Shown here piece after piece: positions 51,162 to 63,090 of a stretch of DNA of 64,000 bases; position 1 is the first letter of the stretch; each line of letters begins with the position of its first letter. A model generated the notes under the pieces. It saw only the letters and a list, made by a program, of their open reading frames with translations. It did not search any database and was not told where the DNA came from. Source of the DNA: Parahoeflea alexandrii (GTDB lineage Bacteria; Pseudomonadota; Alphaproteobacteria; Rhizobiales; Rhizobiaceae); the NCBI RefSeq assembly GCF_024105735.1, contig NZ_JAAAML010000001.1, positions 1,373,809 to 1,437,808 on the forward strand. The letters are read 5' to 3'. A program made the translations under genes and the position numbers.

Positions 51162-51766
51162 GCGTTGTCAGGACGGTGGCTGAACTCGAGGCGATCTACG
51201 GAGAGAGCTCGGAGGCCTCTCGGATCAAGGTCAGCCACCGGCTGACCGAAGGCTACCGCAGACTTGTCGAAGCTTCGCCGGTCGTTGCGCTTGCCACCTG
51301 CGGCCCGGAAGGCCTCGATTGCTCGCCGCGGGGTGATCCGGGCCAGGTTATCTCGATCAGGGATGACCGGACGATGTTGCTGCCCGACAGGCGCGGCAAC
51401 AACCGTATTGATTCTCTGCGCAATATCGTGCGCGACAGCCGGGTTGCGTTGCTGTTCCTGATTCCCGGATCCAACAGCACGCTGAGGGTCAACGGTACCG
51501 CCGAGATATCGGTTGAGCCGGCGCTGCTCGCCAGCCTTGCCATGGAGGGAAAGCCGCCGCGCTCGGTGATCGTCATTACCGTCGGGGAGATCTACTTCCA
51601 GTGTGCGCGGGCACTGATGAGGGCCAGGCTCTGGGAGCAGGAAGCCTGGCCTGATGCGTCCGGGTTGCCGACGCCCGGAGCGCTGATGCGCGAGCTCAAG
51701 CAGGATTTTGACGGCCGCGCCTACGACCGGGAATGGCCGGAGCGGGCGAAGAATAGCTTGTGGTGA
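51158..51766 (+). CDS. Pyridoxamine 5'-phosphate oxidase family FMN-binding protein (MSMEG_1061-like)
   Basis: A 202-residue split-barrel protein. It has VVALATCGPEGLDCSPRGDP, MLLPDRRGNNRIDSLRNI for FMN binding, VALLFLIPGSNSTLRVNG and IYFQCARALMRARLW, the features of the MSMEG_1061 group of flavin/deazaflavin oxidoreductases. It likely reduces or oxidises a small molecule; the substrate is not predictable. It is coupled to the hydrolase (ATGA overlap) and under the same MarR-type operators. A terminator follows. Confidence 0.85.
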   Translation: MSVVRTVAELEAIYGESSEASRIKVSHRLTEGYRRLVEASPVVALATCGPEGLDCSPRGDPGQVISIRDDRTMLLPDRRGNNRIDSLRNIVRDSRVALLFLIPGSNSTLRVNGTAEISVEPALLASLAMEGKPPRSVIVITVGEIYFQCARALMRARLWEQEAWPDASGLPTPGALMRELKQDFDGRAYDREWPERAKNSLW

Positions 51767-51772
51767 TAAAAA

Positions 51773-51793
51773 AACCGGCCTGAGAGGCCGGTT
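51773..51793. terminator. Bidirectional intrinsic terminator between convergent genes
   Basis: AACCGGCCT (51773-51781), GAG, AGGCCGGTT (51785-51793) has a 9-pair stem. An A-run precedes it on +, which gives a U-run for the minus-strand L,D-transpeptidase transcript; on + it is followed by CTT only. Confidence 0.8.
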
Positions 51794-51823
51794 CTTGCAT
51801 TGCTGGACGGTGTGGCGGCCCGA

Positions 51824-52444
51824 TCAGTTCCGGACAATCACCCTGGTTCCGACCTTGACCTGGTCGTAGAGGTGTTCGACGTCCTCGTTTGCCATGCGGA
51901 TGCAGCCCGACGACATCGCCTGACCGATGGTCCAGGGCTGATTGGTGCCGTGAATGCGGTAGATGGTCGAGCCGATATACATGGCGCGGGCACCGAGCGG
52001 GTTGTCGGGGCCGCCGGGCATATAGGCCGGCAGCACGCGGCCTTCCTGGCGCTTTACGCGATCGCGCATGACCTGTGGCGGGGTCCAGCCCGGCCATTCA
52101 GCCTTGCGGGTGATCTTGTTCTTGCCCTGCCACGTGAAGCCGTCGCGGCCGACACCGATGCCGTAGGCCATGGCCTTGCCCTTGCCGGTGACGTGGTAGA
52201 GGCGCCGGTCTGACGTGTCGATGATGATCGTGCCCTCGGGATGGTTTTCCTTGAAGGAGATCACCTTGCGCTTGATCGGCGACTTATCCGAGCGACGGTA
52301 CTTGTTGTAGTTTTCCGATGGCGGAAAAAGAATCTGCAGGAGGGTTTTGGATTCCGATGAAGTCTGGCCGGCCGGCTGGGCCTGCACGGCAGCGGGCGCC
52401 ATCAGGCACAGGGCGAGAAAAGCGGAGGAAATCAGGCGTATCAT
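51824..52444 (-). CDS. L,D-transpeptidase (YkuD domain)
   Basis: A 206-residue periplasmic enzyme. A signal peptide (cleavage near AAVQAQ, about 22) is followed by a linker and a YkuD domain: GTIIIDTSDRRLYHVTGKGK, PGGPDNPLGARAMYIG, and the active site IHGTNQPWTIGQAMSSGCIR with Cys at 181. It forms 3-3 crosslinks in peptidoglycan or attaches proteins to it; rhizobia have many paralogues. Monocistronic, ending at a strong intrinsic terminator. Confidence 0.92.
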   Translation of the reverse strand: MIRLISSAFLALCLMAPAAVQAQPAGQTSSESKTLLQILFPPSENYNKYRRSDKSPIKRKVISFKENHPEGTIIIDTSDRRLYHVTGKGKAMAYGIGVGRDGFTWQGKNKITRKAEWPGWTPPQVMRDRVKRQEGRVLPAYMPGGPDNPLGARAMYIGSTIYRIHGTNQPWTIGQAMSSGCIRMANEDVEHLYDQVKVGTRVIVRN

Positions 52445-52652
52445 GTCACGATCCAGGGCTGTCGTTGAAATGTTGCGGGACGGTTCGGTCTGCCAGGCTC
52501 GCGCCTGCCCACTGACAAGACCCGACCCTCAATTGTTATGGGTAACTGCTTCGCCACGGGCTGTCCAGCATGCAGCGGTTCGGTTGCGCCAAAATCTCTT
52601 GATGTTCCGGCCCGGTGAATACAGGCCATGTCCAGTATGGCGGAGTAAAACT

Positions 52653-53723
52653 TCAGGTTTTGTATATGGCCCAGTTTTTCTCGAACTCCTGGTTGAGTTC
52701 CGGCTTGTAGAGCTGCGACCTGTTGCGGCCGCTGTGCTTGGCGGTATAGAGCGCAACGTCGGCCTTGTTGTAGAGTTCCTCGGCGCTGTCGGCGTCGGTG
52801 GCCATGCATATTCCGAGAGACAGCGTAATGGGGCCGTAATTCACACCAGTTTTCTGGTTGCGCAACGGCGTTGATTCGACCGCCTTGCGCAGGCGCTCGG
52901 CGATTTCGAGGGTGATCTCGAGGCTGGTTCCCTGGAGAATGACCGCGAATTCCTCGCCGCCCGTGCGCGAGATGAAGACATCCTTGCGCAGCGTGCTTTT
53001 CATCACCGCAGCAACCACGCCCAGGACCCTGTCGCCGACCGGGTGACCGTAAGTGTCGTTGAACTTCTTGAAATGATCGATGTCGGCAACAATCAACGCG
53101 TAATACATCGCATCGCGCTGTTCGTTGTAAATGTTGGCGAGGACCTCGTCAAAGGCGCGGCGGTTGGCAAGCCGGGTCAGCGGATCGGTGTTGGCAATGC
53201 GCTTGTACTCGTCGAGTTCAAGCTTGACCTGTTCCATCTCGCGCGCGCGCTCGACCATGTGCTCGACGACGACCTTGCCCTTTTCCATGTTGTCGCCGGT
53301 GGCATTGGTGAGAACGCTGATCACGTTGTTGAGGATCTCGGCGCTTGCCATGCTCTTGCTGGAAATGCGGTTGTAAGCTTCGCCAAGCAGTTTCGAATAG
53401 CTCTCCATGGATGACTGTTCCTGCTTGAGCAGGCGCAGCATACCGTCGAGTTCTCCGGAAATCCTGTCGTGCGCGCCTTCGACAACGGCGGCGCGATGGT
53501 GATGGGGCAACACCTTCTTGCCAAGAACATCGAGTTCTTCCTGGCTTGGGTTGCGTCCGAGCGCTTCAAACTGCCTTGTCAGGGTCGGATTGGATGCGTT
53601 GAGGGCTTCGTAGACCAGCTCGTAGTTGCGCGGCAGGCCGGCAATACCACGACGGCGCATGGTGGCGAGCACCAAAGTGGCCGTGTCCATTGAATGGACC
53701 TTGTTCGTAGGCGCTACCGTCAT
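52653..53723 (-). CDS. Diguanylate cyclase (GGDEF domain)
   Basis: A 356-residue cytosolic protein. The first 170 residues are helical (RNYELVYEALNASNPTL and a long coiled coil ending VKLELDEYKRI) and likely sense or dimerise. The GGDEF domain begins at ANTDPLTRLANRRAFDEVL, with DIDHFKKFNDTYGHPVGD for metal/substrate binding and the active loop SRTGGEEFAVIL. It makes cyclic di-GMP. No clear RxxD inhibitory site sits at the usual place before GGEEF. It follows the fumarase gene on the same strand after 143 bases. Confidence 0.9.
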   Translation of the reverse strand: MTVAPTNKVHSMDTATLVLATMRRRGIAGLPRNYELVYEALNASNPTLTRQFEALGRNPSQEELDVLGKKVLPHHHRAAVVEGAHDRISGELDGMLRLLKQEQSSMESYSKLLGEAYNRISSKSMASAEILNNVISVLTNATGDNMEKGKVVVEHMVERAREMEQVKLELDEYKRIANTDPLTRLANRRAFDEVLANIYNEQRDAMYYALIVADIDHFKKFNDTYGHPVGDRVLGVVAAVMKSTLRKDVFISRTGGEEFAVILQGTSLEITLEIAERLRKAVESTPLRNQKTGVNYGPITLSLGICMATDADSAEELYNKADVALYTAKHSGRNRSQLYKPELNQEFEKNWAIYKT

Positions 53724-53866
53724 CTTTCGTCCCCAAAGTGGCTTTCATAGCTCTGACTACCGATATTCTTACGGGTTAAATCTTGGGGAAATGTTAATGG
53801 CAACGAAGTCAGACACCTCCGTTGCACCAATGTCTAATGTGCTAATCTCCGAACTCTTTCGTGATT

Positions 53867-55474
<1,608 letters not shown>

Positions 55475-55698
55475 GGGATACCTTTCCGGTCGCCTGTTTG
55501 TCGCTTTGATTGAGGCCCGGTCTTAAGATGAAGGCCGGTGAATTGCAATTGCGCCATAGGTGCGGGATCGGACGTCTTGTATGCTTCGAGATATCATGAT
55601 TTATGGAAATTAATAATCTGTCGGTTTTTTGCGAATCCGGGCTTACAGGGCCTCGTTCATCGTGCGCAGCCGGCGAAGTTCATGACCAGGAGAAAGAC

Positions 55699-56772
55699 AT
55701 GTCGACATTCGAGCGCTACCTGACGGTCTGGGTTGCCCTTTGCATCGTGGCGGGCATTGGCCTCGGCTATGTCTTTCCGTCCTTCTTCCAGGCCATCGGA
55801 TCGGCCGAGATTGCGAATGTCAACCTGCCGGTGGCGGTGCTGATCTGGCTGATGATCATCCCGATGCTGGTCAAGATCGACTTCGCCTCGCTGGGACAGG
55901 TCAGCCGGCACTGGCGCGGAATCTCGGTCACGCTGATCGTCAACTGGGCAATCAAGCCGTTCACCATGGCGGTCATGGCCTGGTTCTTCATCGGCTGGCT
56001 GTTTCTTCCCTATCTGCCTGCTGACCAGATCAACAGCTACATCGCCGGCCTCATCCTGCTCGGCGCCGCGCCGTGCACGGCGATGGTCTTCGTCTGGAGC
56101 AACCTGACGAAGGGCGATCCGTTGTTCACACTGAGCCAGGTAACCGTCAATGACCTGGTGATGGTGTTTGCCTTTGCCCCGATCGTGGCGGTTCTGCTTG
56201 GTATCTCGGCGATCACGGTTCCTTGGGAAACCCTGATGCTGTCAGTGGCGCTGTATATCGTCGTTCCGGTGGCCATTGCGCAGTTCCTGCGCAGCAGGCT
56301 TCTGGCGTCGGGTGGCGAGGCTGCGCTTCAGGGGCTTCTTTCGAAACTGCAGCCGCTGTCGATCCTTGCGCTGCTGGTCACGCTCGTTGTGCTGTTCGCG
56401 TTCCAGGGCCAGGCGATCCTTGCCCAGCCGCTGATCATTGTGCTCTTGTCCGTCCCGATCATCATCCAGACCTACCTGATCTTCGGCATCGGCTATTTCG
56501 CAAACCGCGTTGTGGGCGAGACCCACGTCATCGCAGGGCCTTCCGCGCTCATTGGCGCCAGCAATTTCTTCGAACTTGCCGTTGCCGTGGCGATCAGCCT
56601 GTTCGGATTCAATTCGGGGGCGGCGCTGGCCACCGTTGTCGGGGTACTCATCGAAGTGCCGGTGATGCTTTCGCTGGTCTGGGTCGTGAACCGGTCGAAA
56701 GGCTGGTACGACACGAGTTCAGCACTCGCCCGCCGGTCCGCCGCCGTGCCGCCGGGCCAATCCGGCAGCTAG
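55699..56772 (+). CDS. ACR3 family arsenite efflux transporter
   Basis: A 357-residue membrane protein with ten hydrophobic helices. It has the ACR3 features [40 protein letters not shown] with the essential Cys, [18 protein letters not shown] and [19 protein letters not shown]. It exports arsenite or antimonite by proton exchange. The ATG at 55699 is behind AGGAGAAAG; the frame is open to 55603. No arsR or arsC is adjacent, which is unusual. Its stop overlaps that of the convergent kinase gene (CTAG). Confidence 0.9.
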   Translation: MSTFERYLTVWVALCIVAGIGLGYVFPSFFQAIGSAEIANVNLPVAVLIWLMIIPMLVKIDFASLGQVSRHWRGISVTLIVNWAIKPFTMAVMAWFFIGWLFLPYLPADQINSYIAGLILLGAAPCTAMVFVWSNLTKGDPLFTLSQVTVNDLVMVFAFAPIVAVLLGISAITVPWETLMLSVALYIVVPVAIAQFLRSRLLASGGEAALQGLLSKLQPLSILALLVTLVVLFAFQGQAILAQPLIIVLLSVPIIIQTYLIFGIGYFANRVVGETHVIAGPSALIGASNFFELAVAVAISLFGFNSGAALATVVGVLIEVPVMLSLVWVVNRSKGWYDTSSALARRSAAVPPGQSGS

Positions 56773-57845
56773 GCACTATCGCCTTCAAGCACGTGGAGCG
56801 ACTGCATCGAAAGCCGTGCCGTCAGCCCCTCGCCATCAAAATCGAACTCGCATGAGCCCCCGAGCGACCGGCTCATCCGGTCCAGCAGTTCGGTCCCGAA
56901 ACCGGTCCGCTCGGGCGGGCTTACGTCCGGACCGGCCCTTTCCACCCAGACAAATGACAGCATCGACCTGTCGTCTTCACGGGTAACCACATCCCACGAC
57001 AGGCTGAGCCGTCCCGATTGGTTGCTGAACGCACCATGCTTGACCGAATTTGTCCCGAGTTCGTGCAGGATGAGGTTGAGCGGGATGAGTCCGTTCGGAC
57101 TGATCGTCAAATCCGGCCCTTTGATAGCCAGCCGATCCGATTCGGTCAGGCCGAGGGGCTCAAGCGCCGACTCGATTGCCTTGCGCAAGGAGATGCGTTC
57201 CCCTTCCACCGCTCCGCGGAGCAATGCGATCGAGTGGCTCAGAGCGTCGATCCTCTGCCGCAGCTGATCGCCGAGCTCCTTGGGTGTCGAAGCATGTTTC
57301 TGCAGCATCGAGATCAGGCCATTGATGGTGGCCATCAGGTTCTTCAGCCGATGGTCGACCTCCTGGGAAACAAGTTTCTGCAACTCCAGGGCCGTGGTGA
57401 GTGCTTCGTGTGAGCGAATCTGCGCGCCCAGGGCGCGAAGCGCGAGAAACAGGAGCCCTATGTCCGTGGCGACGACGAAGACATAAAAGACGAGTGCGGT
57501 GGCGGCGGGTCCGTTGAGTGCAAAACTGCCCGATGGCTCTATGAACCAGTACCAGGACGCCAGACCTGAAAGGACGCTGGCGGTAATGGCGGGAAAAATG
57601 CCCCAAACGAAACCGGTGATCACGACGGTTGGAAAAAAGGTGAGATAGGGAAAGCCCGGCGGCAGCAACGGGTCGAGGTAGAACCGCAGAGCCAGGGCGA
57701 TGGAGGTCATGGCGAGCGCCGCGATCTGGCCGACCAGCATGCTTGACGAGGTCGGTCCATGCACTGCGTTTCGGAAGGCAGGCAGGGTGAACAAGACACG
57801 CAGGACGCTTGTTTGTTCGGGATATCCTTTTAGTCTGTCTTCCAT
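56769..57845 (-). CDS. Sensor histidine kinase, DUF4118-HWE/HisKA_2 type
   Basis: A 358-residue membrane kinase. A DUF4118 region with four hydrophobic helices (about 35-140: RFYLDPLLPPGFPYLTFFPT, WGIFPAITASVLSGLASWYW) is followed by a HisKA_2 domain with LQKLVSQEVDHRLKNLMATI and an ATPase domain with LILHELGTNSVKHGAFS and GFGTELLDRM. This group commonly feeds the alphaproteobacterial general stress response (PhyR) or light-type signalling. No partner is adjacent. The true start is ATG 57845; TTG 57854 is possible. Confidence 0.88.
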   Translation of the reverse strand: MEDRLKGYPEQTSVLRVLFTLPAFRNAVHGPTSSSMLVGQIAALAMTSIALALRFYLDPLLPPGFPYLTFFPTVVITGFVWGIFPAITASVLSGLASWYWFIEPSGSFALNGPAATALVFYVFVVATDIGLLFLALRALGAQIRSHEALTTALELQKLVSQEVDHRLKNLMATINGLISMLQKHASTPKELGDQLRQRIDALSHSIALLRGAVEGERISLRKAIESALEPLGLTESDRLAIKGPDLTISPNGLIPLNLILHELGTNSVKHGAFSNQSGRLSLSWDVVTREDDRSMLSFVWVERAGPDVSPPERTGFGTELLDRMSRSLGGSCEFDFDGEGLTARLSMQSLHVLEGDSA

Positions 57846-57968
57846 CGGACTCAATTCTGTTCGGAAATGGCTGACGATTGTCGGCTGAGCGTTGTAAAAT
57901 GAGAGGTTGCAATGAAGGTTGTTCTAGCAATATACGCCGATTTTGCGCAACTTTTTTGGCGGTGAATT

Positions 57969-58829
57969 TTGACCGGCCAGCGCTTCGATCTCAAGAACTC
58001 GCAAAGCGAGGCGGTCCGTCGGCATCGCGCCTGGCCGGGGATTTCGGTCGAACATGTCATCCCTGCCCAAGGCGACCGCTTCGCCTACCAGTGGCAAAGC
58101 GATCTCCATTTCTGCGCAATTCATGACATCCTGCTCAAGGATGGTGGCATTCGTGCTGGAGGCGGCAGGGAGGAGAAAAGAAAAGATCTTCGCGGCTTGC
58201 TGACCTATGTCCCGGCAGGAGCCGAGGTTGAGGGCTGGTCTGAGCTCACGCAAAGGCAAAATTCGTACAGCGCGATCTATTTCAATCCGGGCGAATTGCA
58301 TGAGGAGCTCGATCAACGGTTCCCCGATGATTGGGATGTACGGCTGTATTTTCGCGATCCCGAGCTCTCGGCCTGTCTGCACAGGTTTACCAGGCTGCTT
58401 GAACAGGGGGACGGTGCGGACGACCTCTACGCCGAAACCCTTGGGCTGATGACGGTGCTGACCCTGCACAAGAACCAGATCGACCAGCCGGCTCGAAAGC
58501 CCGCTTTGCCGCGCCGCGCCCTGGCAAGGGTTGTCGAGTATGTCGAAGCGAATCTGGCCAATCCGATCAGCCTGGAAGATCTTGCGGCACAGGCTGGATT
58601 GAGCCGGTTTCACTTCAACAGGGCTTTCAAGGCCGAAACTGGTGAAAGCCCCTATCAATACGTGCTCAGGCAACGCATCGAATCGGCGCGGGTTCTCCTT
58701 GCTGAGCGCCGCTTGAGCGTGGAACAGATCGCGGCTGCCGTGGGTTTTCGCGATTCTTCGTATTTCCAGAAAGCCTTCAAGGCCCGTACCGGCATGAATC
58801 CGTCCGATTTCGCCAAGCAGTCTCGATGA
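57969..58829 (+). CDS. AraC family transcriptional regulator
   Basis: A 286-residue regulator. The N-terminal 170 residues are a sensor part of unknown ligand (ISVEHVIPAQGDRFAYQW, TYVPAGAEVEGW). The C-terminal AraC domain has two HTH motifs, SLEDLAAQAGLSRFHFNRAF and SVEQIAAAVGFRDSSYFQKA, ending in MNPSDF. The start is TTG at 57969, since the frame opens only just upstream and no ATG fits. It lies 123 bases from the divergent kinase gene; a shared regulation is possible. Confidence 0.85.
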   Translation: MTGQRFDLKNSQSEAVRRHRAWPGISVEHVIPAQGDRFAYQWQSDLHFCAIHDILLKDGGIRAGGGREEKRKDLRGLLTYVPAGAEVEGWSELTQRQNSYSAIYFNPGELHEELDQRFPDDWDVRLYFRDPELSACLHRFTRLLEQGDGADDLYAETLGLMTVLTLHKNQIDQPARKPALPRRALARVVEYVEANLANPISLEDLAAQAGLSRFHFNRAFKAETGESPYQYVLRQRIESARVLLAERRLSVEQIAAAVGFRDSSYFQKAFKARTGMNPSDFAKQSR

Positions 58830-59043
58830 TCCCAGTGCAAGGGCAAAGCCGGAACAGATGATCGCAACCGGAGGCATGTCCGGGCCGCTGATCGGTGCGC
58901 CGGTCCGGACAAGTTTTTTTGATGCGTTGATGTCAGCCTCCGTTCTTTCCATGGAAGGCGCGATTTGTTAGGGTCTTCGCTGACTGAGGACTGGGCATGA
59001 ACGCGCGTGGCTGCTGGCTCGCGCACAACAATCTGGGTTGGGT

Positions 59044-60918
59044 ATGAGCATCAAGATACGTGCAGGTGTGGCGCTGATCGCCATCGCGGTTTCATTTACT
59101 GGCGTGGTTGCGACAACACCTCCGGTACAGGCACAGGGGCTGCTCGATGCCTTGTTCAAGAGCCCGGCGCAGCGCAAGCGGGAGCAGGCGGCTCGCGAAC
59201 AAGCGCGCCAGGATGCCGCTGCGGCGCGGCAGGTCAAACCGGTCCGGATCAGCGGGCCGAGCTATCGTACCTACAAGCCCGACACATTGGTCAAGGTCGA
59301 TTTCGGCAAGATCGCCGACCCGGTGGTGACCGGTGCCATCGATGACATGGGGCTGGCACCGCTCGGGATCGATCCGTTCGAGGAAGGCCGTCCGGCTCTC
59401 GCAGACCTTTCTGTCAGCGCCCTGCCGGAAGCCGCTGAAGCGGTTGTCGAACATTATTCAACCCATCCCGCCTATATGTGGGTTGCGGGAACCGCGATCA
59501 CTGACCGCGCCCGGGCGGTGATCGATGTGCTCAATGCCGCCGACGAGGTCGGTCTGTCGGCCGATGATTACAAGGTCGAGGTTCCGGCGGATGGCTTCGA
59601 CGTGACCCAGGGCACCGAGCGTCAGAAGGAGCTGATGGCGTTTGAAATGAAGCTGTCTGTCGCGGTCGCCAGCTACATGCTTGACGCGACCCGCGGGCGG
59701 GTCGATCCCAACCGGATCTCCGGCTACCATGATTTCAAGCGCAAGGCGCCGGATCTCGTCAAGCAGCTTGAAGCGCTGTCCAAGGCTTCAGATCCCGACG
59801 AGGCGCTGCTGGCGCAGAATCCGCAAGGGGCGCATTTCGAGGCGCTTACGGCGGAGCTCAAGCGGCTTCAGGATCTCGATGAGGGCGCGCGCATCGAAAT
59901 CGCGCCCGATGTGCTGCTCAAGCCGGGACAGTCCAATCCGGAGCTAGCCAATGTGATGGCGGCACTCCTGATGAAGGGCAGCGATGCGCTGAAGACCGAC
60001 AATGCGCTGCTGTTTGCGAGCTATGCGGGCAAGCCCGAGTATGACGAGGAACTGGTTGCGCTGGTCAAGGCGTTCCAGAAGGAAGCCGGGCTTAAGCCCG
60101 ACGGCGTTGTCGGCCCTGCAACGCGCCGTGCGATGGTCGGCATCACCAATGCCGACAAGATCGAGAAGGTGCGACTGGCCATGGAGCGGGCGCGCTGGCT
60201 GCCGGGCGTGCTGGCTTCGCGGCGGGTGTTCATCAACCAGCCGGCCTACACCGCGACCTATGTCGAGAATGGCAAGGCCGACCTGTCGATGCGGGTCGTT
60301 GTCGGCACAAAATCCAACCAGACCTATTTCTTCGACGACACGATCGAACTGGTCGAGTTCAATCCCTACTGGGGTGTTCCGCAGTCGATCATCTTCAACG
60401 AGATGGTGCCGAAGCTTCGGGCCGATCCGTCCTATCTCGACCGTCTCGGCTACGAGGTGACCGCCGGCGGCAAGCGTGTGTCATCGAGCAACATCAACTG
60501 GTCGACGGTCGGTCGCGGCAGCAATATCGGCGTGCGCCAGCCGCCGAGCGACGGCAACGCGCTGGGTGAACTGAAGATCCTGTTCCCCAACAGCCACGCC
60601 ATCTACATGCATGACACGCCGTCGAAATCGCTGTTCCAGCGTGATACCCGTGCTTACAGCCATGGCTGCATCCGCCTGCAGGATCCTCGCGCCATGGCTG
60701 CCAAGGTGCTTGGCACCTCTGTCGACGCCATCGGTGGTCACATTGCCGGCGGGCAGAACAAGCAGGTGCAGCTGTCGACGCAGATTCCTGTCCACGTGGC
60801 CTATTTTACCGCGTGGCCTGATGATGCCGGCAAGGTCGAGTATTTCGCAGACGTCTATGCCCGCGACAGCTATCTGCGCAAGGCAATCGACGCCACGGAA
60901 TCTGCTCGCGGATCCTGA
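59044..60918 (+). CDS. Murein L,D-transpeptidase with peptidoglycan-binding domain (YcbB/LdtD-like)
   Basis: A 624-residue secreted or anchored enzyme. A signal peptide (about 1-30, ending PPVQAQ) is followed by a charged helical stretch, an N-terminal scaffold with DEVGLSADDYKVEVPADGF, a peptidoglycan-binding domain (ELVALVKAFQKEAGLKPDG, VVGPATRRAMVG) near 340, and a YkuD domain with FNPYWGVPQSIIFNEMVPK and YSHGCIRLQDP, active Cys at 542. It makes 3-3 crosslinks in the cell wall, important in polar-growing rhizobia. The ATG at 59044 is used; TTG at 59038 adds two residues. Confidence 0.92.
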   Translation: MSIKIRAGVALIAIAVSFTGVVATTPPVQAQGLLDALFKSPAQRKREQAAREQARQDAAAARQVKPVRISGPSYRTYKPDTLVKVDFGKIADPVVTGAIDDMGLAPLGIDPFEEGRPALADLSVSALPEAAEAVVEHYSTHPAYMWVAGTAITDRARAVIDVLNAADEVGLSADDYKVEVPADGFDVTQGTERQKELMAFEMKLSVAVASYMLDATRGRVDPNRISGYHDFKRKAPDLVKQLEALSKASDPDEALLAQNPQGAHFEALTAELKRLQDLDEGARIEIAPDVLLKPGQSNPELANVMAALLMKGSDALKTDNALLFASYAGKPEYDEELVALVKAFQKEAGLKPDGVVGPATRRAMVGITNADKIEKVRLAMERARWLPGVLASRRVFINQPAYTATYVENGKADLSMRVVVGTKSNQTYFFDDTIELVEFNPYWGVPQSIIFNEMVPKLRADPSYLDRLGYEVTAGGKRVSSSNINWSTVGRGSNIGVRQPPSDGNALGELKILFPNSHAIYMHDTPSKSLFQRDTRAYSHGCIRLQDPRAMAAKVLGTSVDAIGGHIAGGQNKQVQLSTQIPVHVAYFTAWPDDAGKVEYFADVYARDSYLRKAIDATESARGS

Positions 60919-61087
60919 AACCGGGCGCCCGCGCTTTCAGGCAGGGCTGCCCAGCGTTGACCCGCATGCGGGCTCGAAGCTGCGGCCACCCGCTGGTTCG
61001 CGGCTGTGCCTTTGCGGTGGCTGCCGCCATGTATTGCAGAAAACCGATTTGACCCGTGTCACATTGCGGGGGGATCGGATTTGCTAG

Positions 61088-62074
<987 letters not shown>

Positions 62075-62083
62075 ATTTCGTGC

Positions 62084-63031
62084 TCAGATTTCCTCGGTCA
62101 CCACCTGGCCCAGTATCTCGTCAGCGGTTGCCTTCGAGCACAGTTCGGTGGCCGGTGTCAGCACGGCCGACCCGGCGGCGGCAACGCCGTGGCGGACGGC
62201 GTCCCTGAGGCTCATGCCTTGCGACAGCTCGAGCGCGATGGCCGCGACCATGCTGTCGCCGGCGCCGATGGCGCTGAGTGTTTCGAGCTTCGGCGGGCGG
62301 CAGAAGAACCGTTCGGTGGCTGACACGCCGACGGTGCCGGTGGCGCCCATCGACATCACCAGTTGCTCCGCCACGCCGCCACGCACCAGTTCGAGCCCGT
62401 AATCGGCCAGTTCGGCGGGTGAGGTGAATGTGCGGCCTGAAACCTCGGTGGCTTCCGCTCCATCCATCCGGAGCAAGGCAAAGGGCGGGCCGGGGTTGGC
62501 GGCAGCGGCGACAAGGGCTGCACCCGAGGTGTCGAGGATCAGCCGCGATCCGCGTTCAACCGCCAGCTTGTTGACGGTTGAGGCGATGTCGGCGGGAACC
62601 CCCGGCGGCAGGCTGCCGGACATCACAACGATGCGGCCCCGGGTCAGGTGTGACCGCAAATGCTCGAGCATTGCCGCGGTCTGTTTCGGCCGCCAGTCCG
62701 GGCCGGGCAGCTGAAAGCGATATTGCTGCCTGGTCGAGGTCTCGATGACGGCGAGCGACTGGCGGGTGTTGCCCTCGATCTCGAACTGCGCAACCTCGAA
62801 ATCCTCGGCGTCGAGCAGCGCATGGAACATCGCCCCGGTCTGGCCGCCGAGCGCCACGAAGGCGGTGGACACGCCGCCGAGCCGGGAGATGGCGCGGCTG
62901 ACATTCACGCCGCCGCCGCCGGGATCGTAAGTCGCAGGTTCGCAGCGCAGTTTCGGCCCGGGCGTCACCGTGCCGACCGAGGTCGACACGTCATAGGCAG
63001 GGTTGAGCGTGATGGTCAGGATGTCAGACAT
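62084..63031 (-). CDS. pfkB: PfkB-type 6-phosphofructokinase/hexose kinase
   Basis: A 315-residue ribokinase-family enzyme. It begins ILTITLNPAYDVSTSVG and shows GGGGVNVSRAISRLGG, VMSGSLPPGVPADI and the catalytic GAGDSMVAAIALELSQG. The pattern is that of E. coli Pfk-2 and of 1-phosphofructokinases; without ptsFru genes nearby, fructose 6-phosphate is the likelier substrate. ATG 63031 matches the family start; an ATG at 63043 is possible, and ribosome sites are weak at both. It lies 59 bases downstream of the end of the PEP synthase gene. Confidence 0.85.
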   Translation of the reverse strand: MSDILTITLNPAYDVSTSVGTVTPGPKLRCEPATYDPGGGGVNVSRAISRLGGVSTAFVALGGQTGAMFHALLDAEDFEVAQFEIEGNTRQSLAVIETSTRQQYRFQLPGPDWRPKQTAAMLEHLRSHLTRGRIVVMSGSLPPGVPADIASTVNKLAVERGSRLILDTSGAALVAAAANPGPPFALLRMDGAEATEVSGRTFTSPAELADYGLELVRGGVAEQLVMSMGATGTVGVSATERFFCRPPKLETLSAIGAGDSMVAAIALELSQGMSLRDAVRHGVAAAGSAVLTPATELCSKATADEILGQVVTEEI

Positions 63032-63090
63032 GGCGCGAACCATCACACAGAGGGCAGGGCGGTTTCAATCTCGTCGGACGAGGAGGGCGA

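Noticed and set aside
55500-55698. ArsR operator before the ACR3 gene
   Set aside because: The region is AT-rich and has short imperfect repeats (for example near ATATCATGATTTAT), but nothing convincing as an ArsR dyad.
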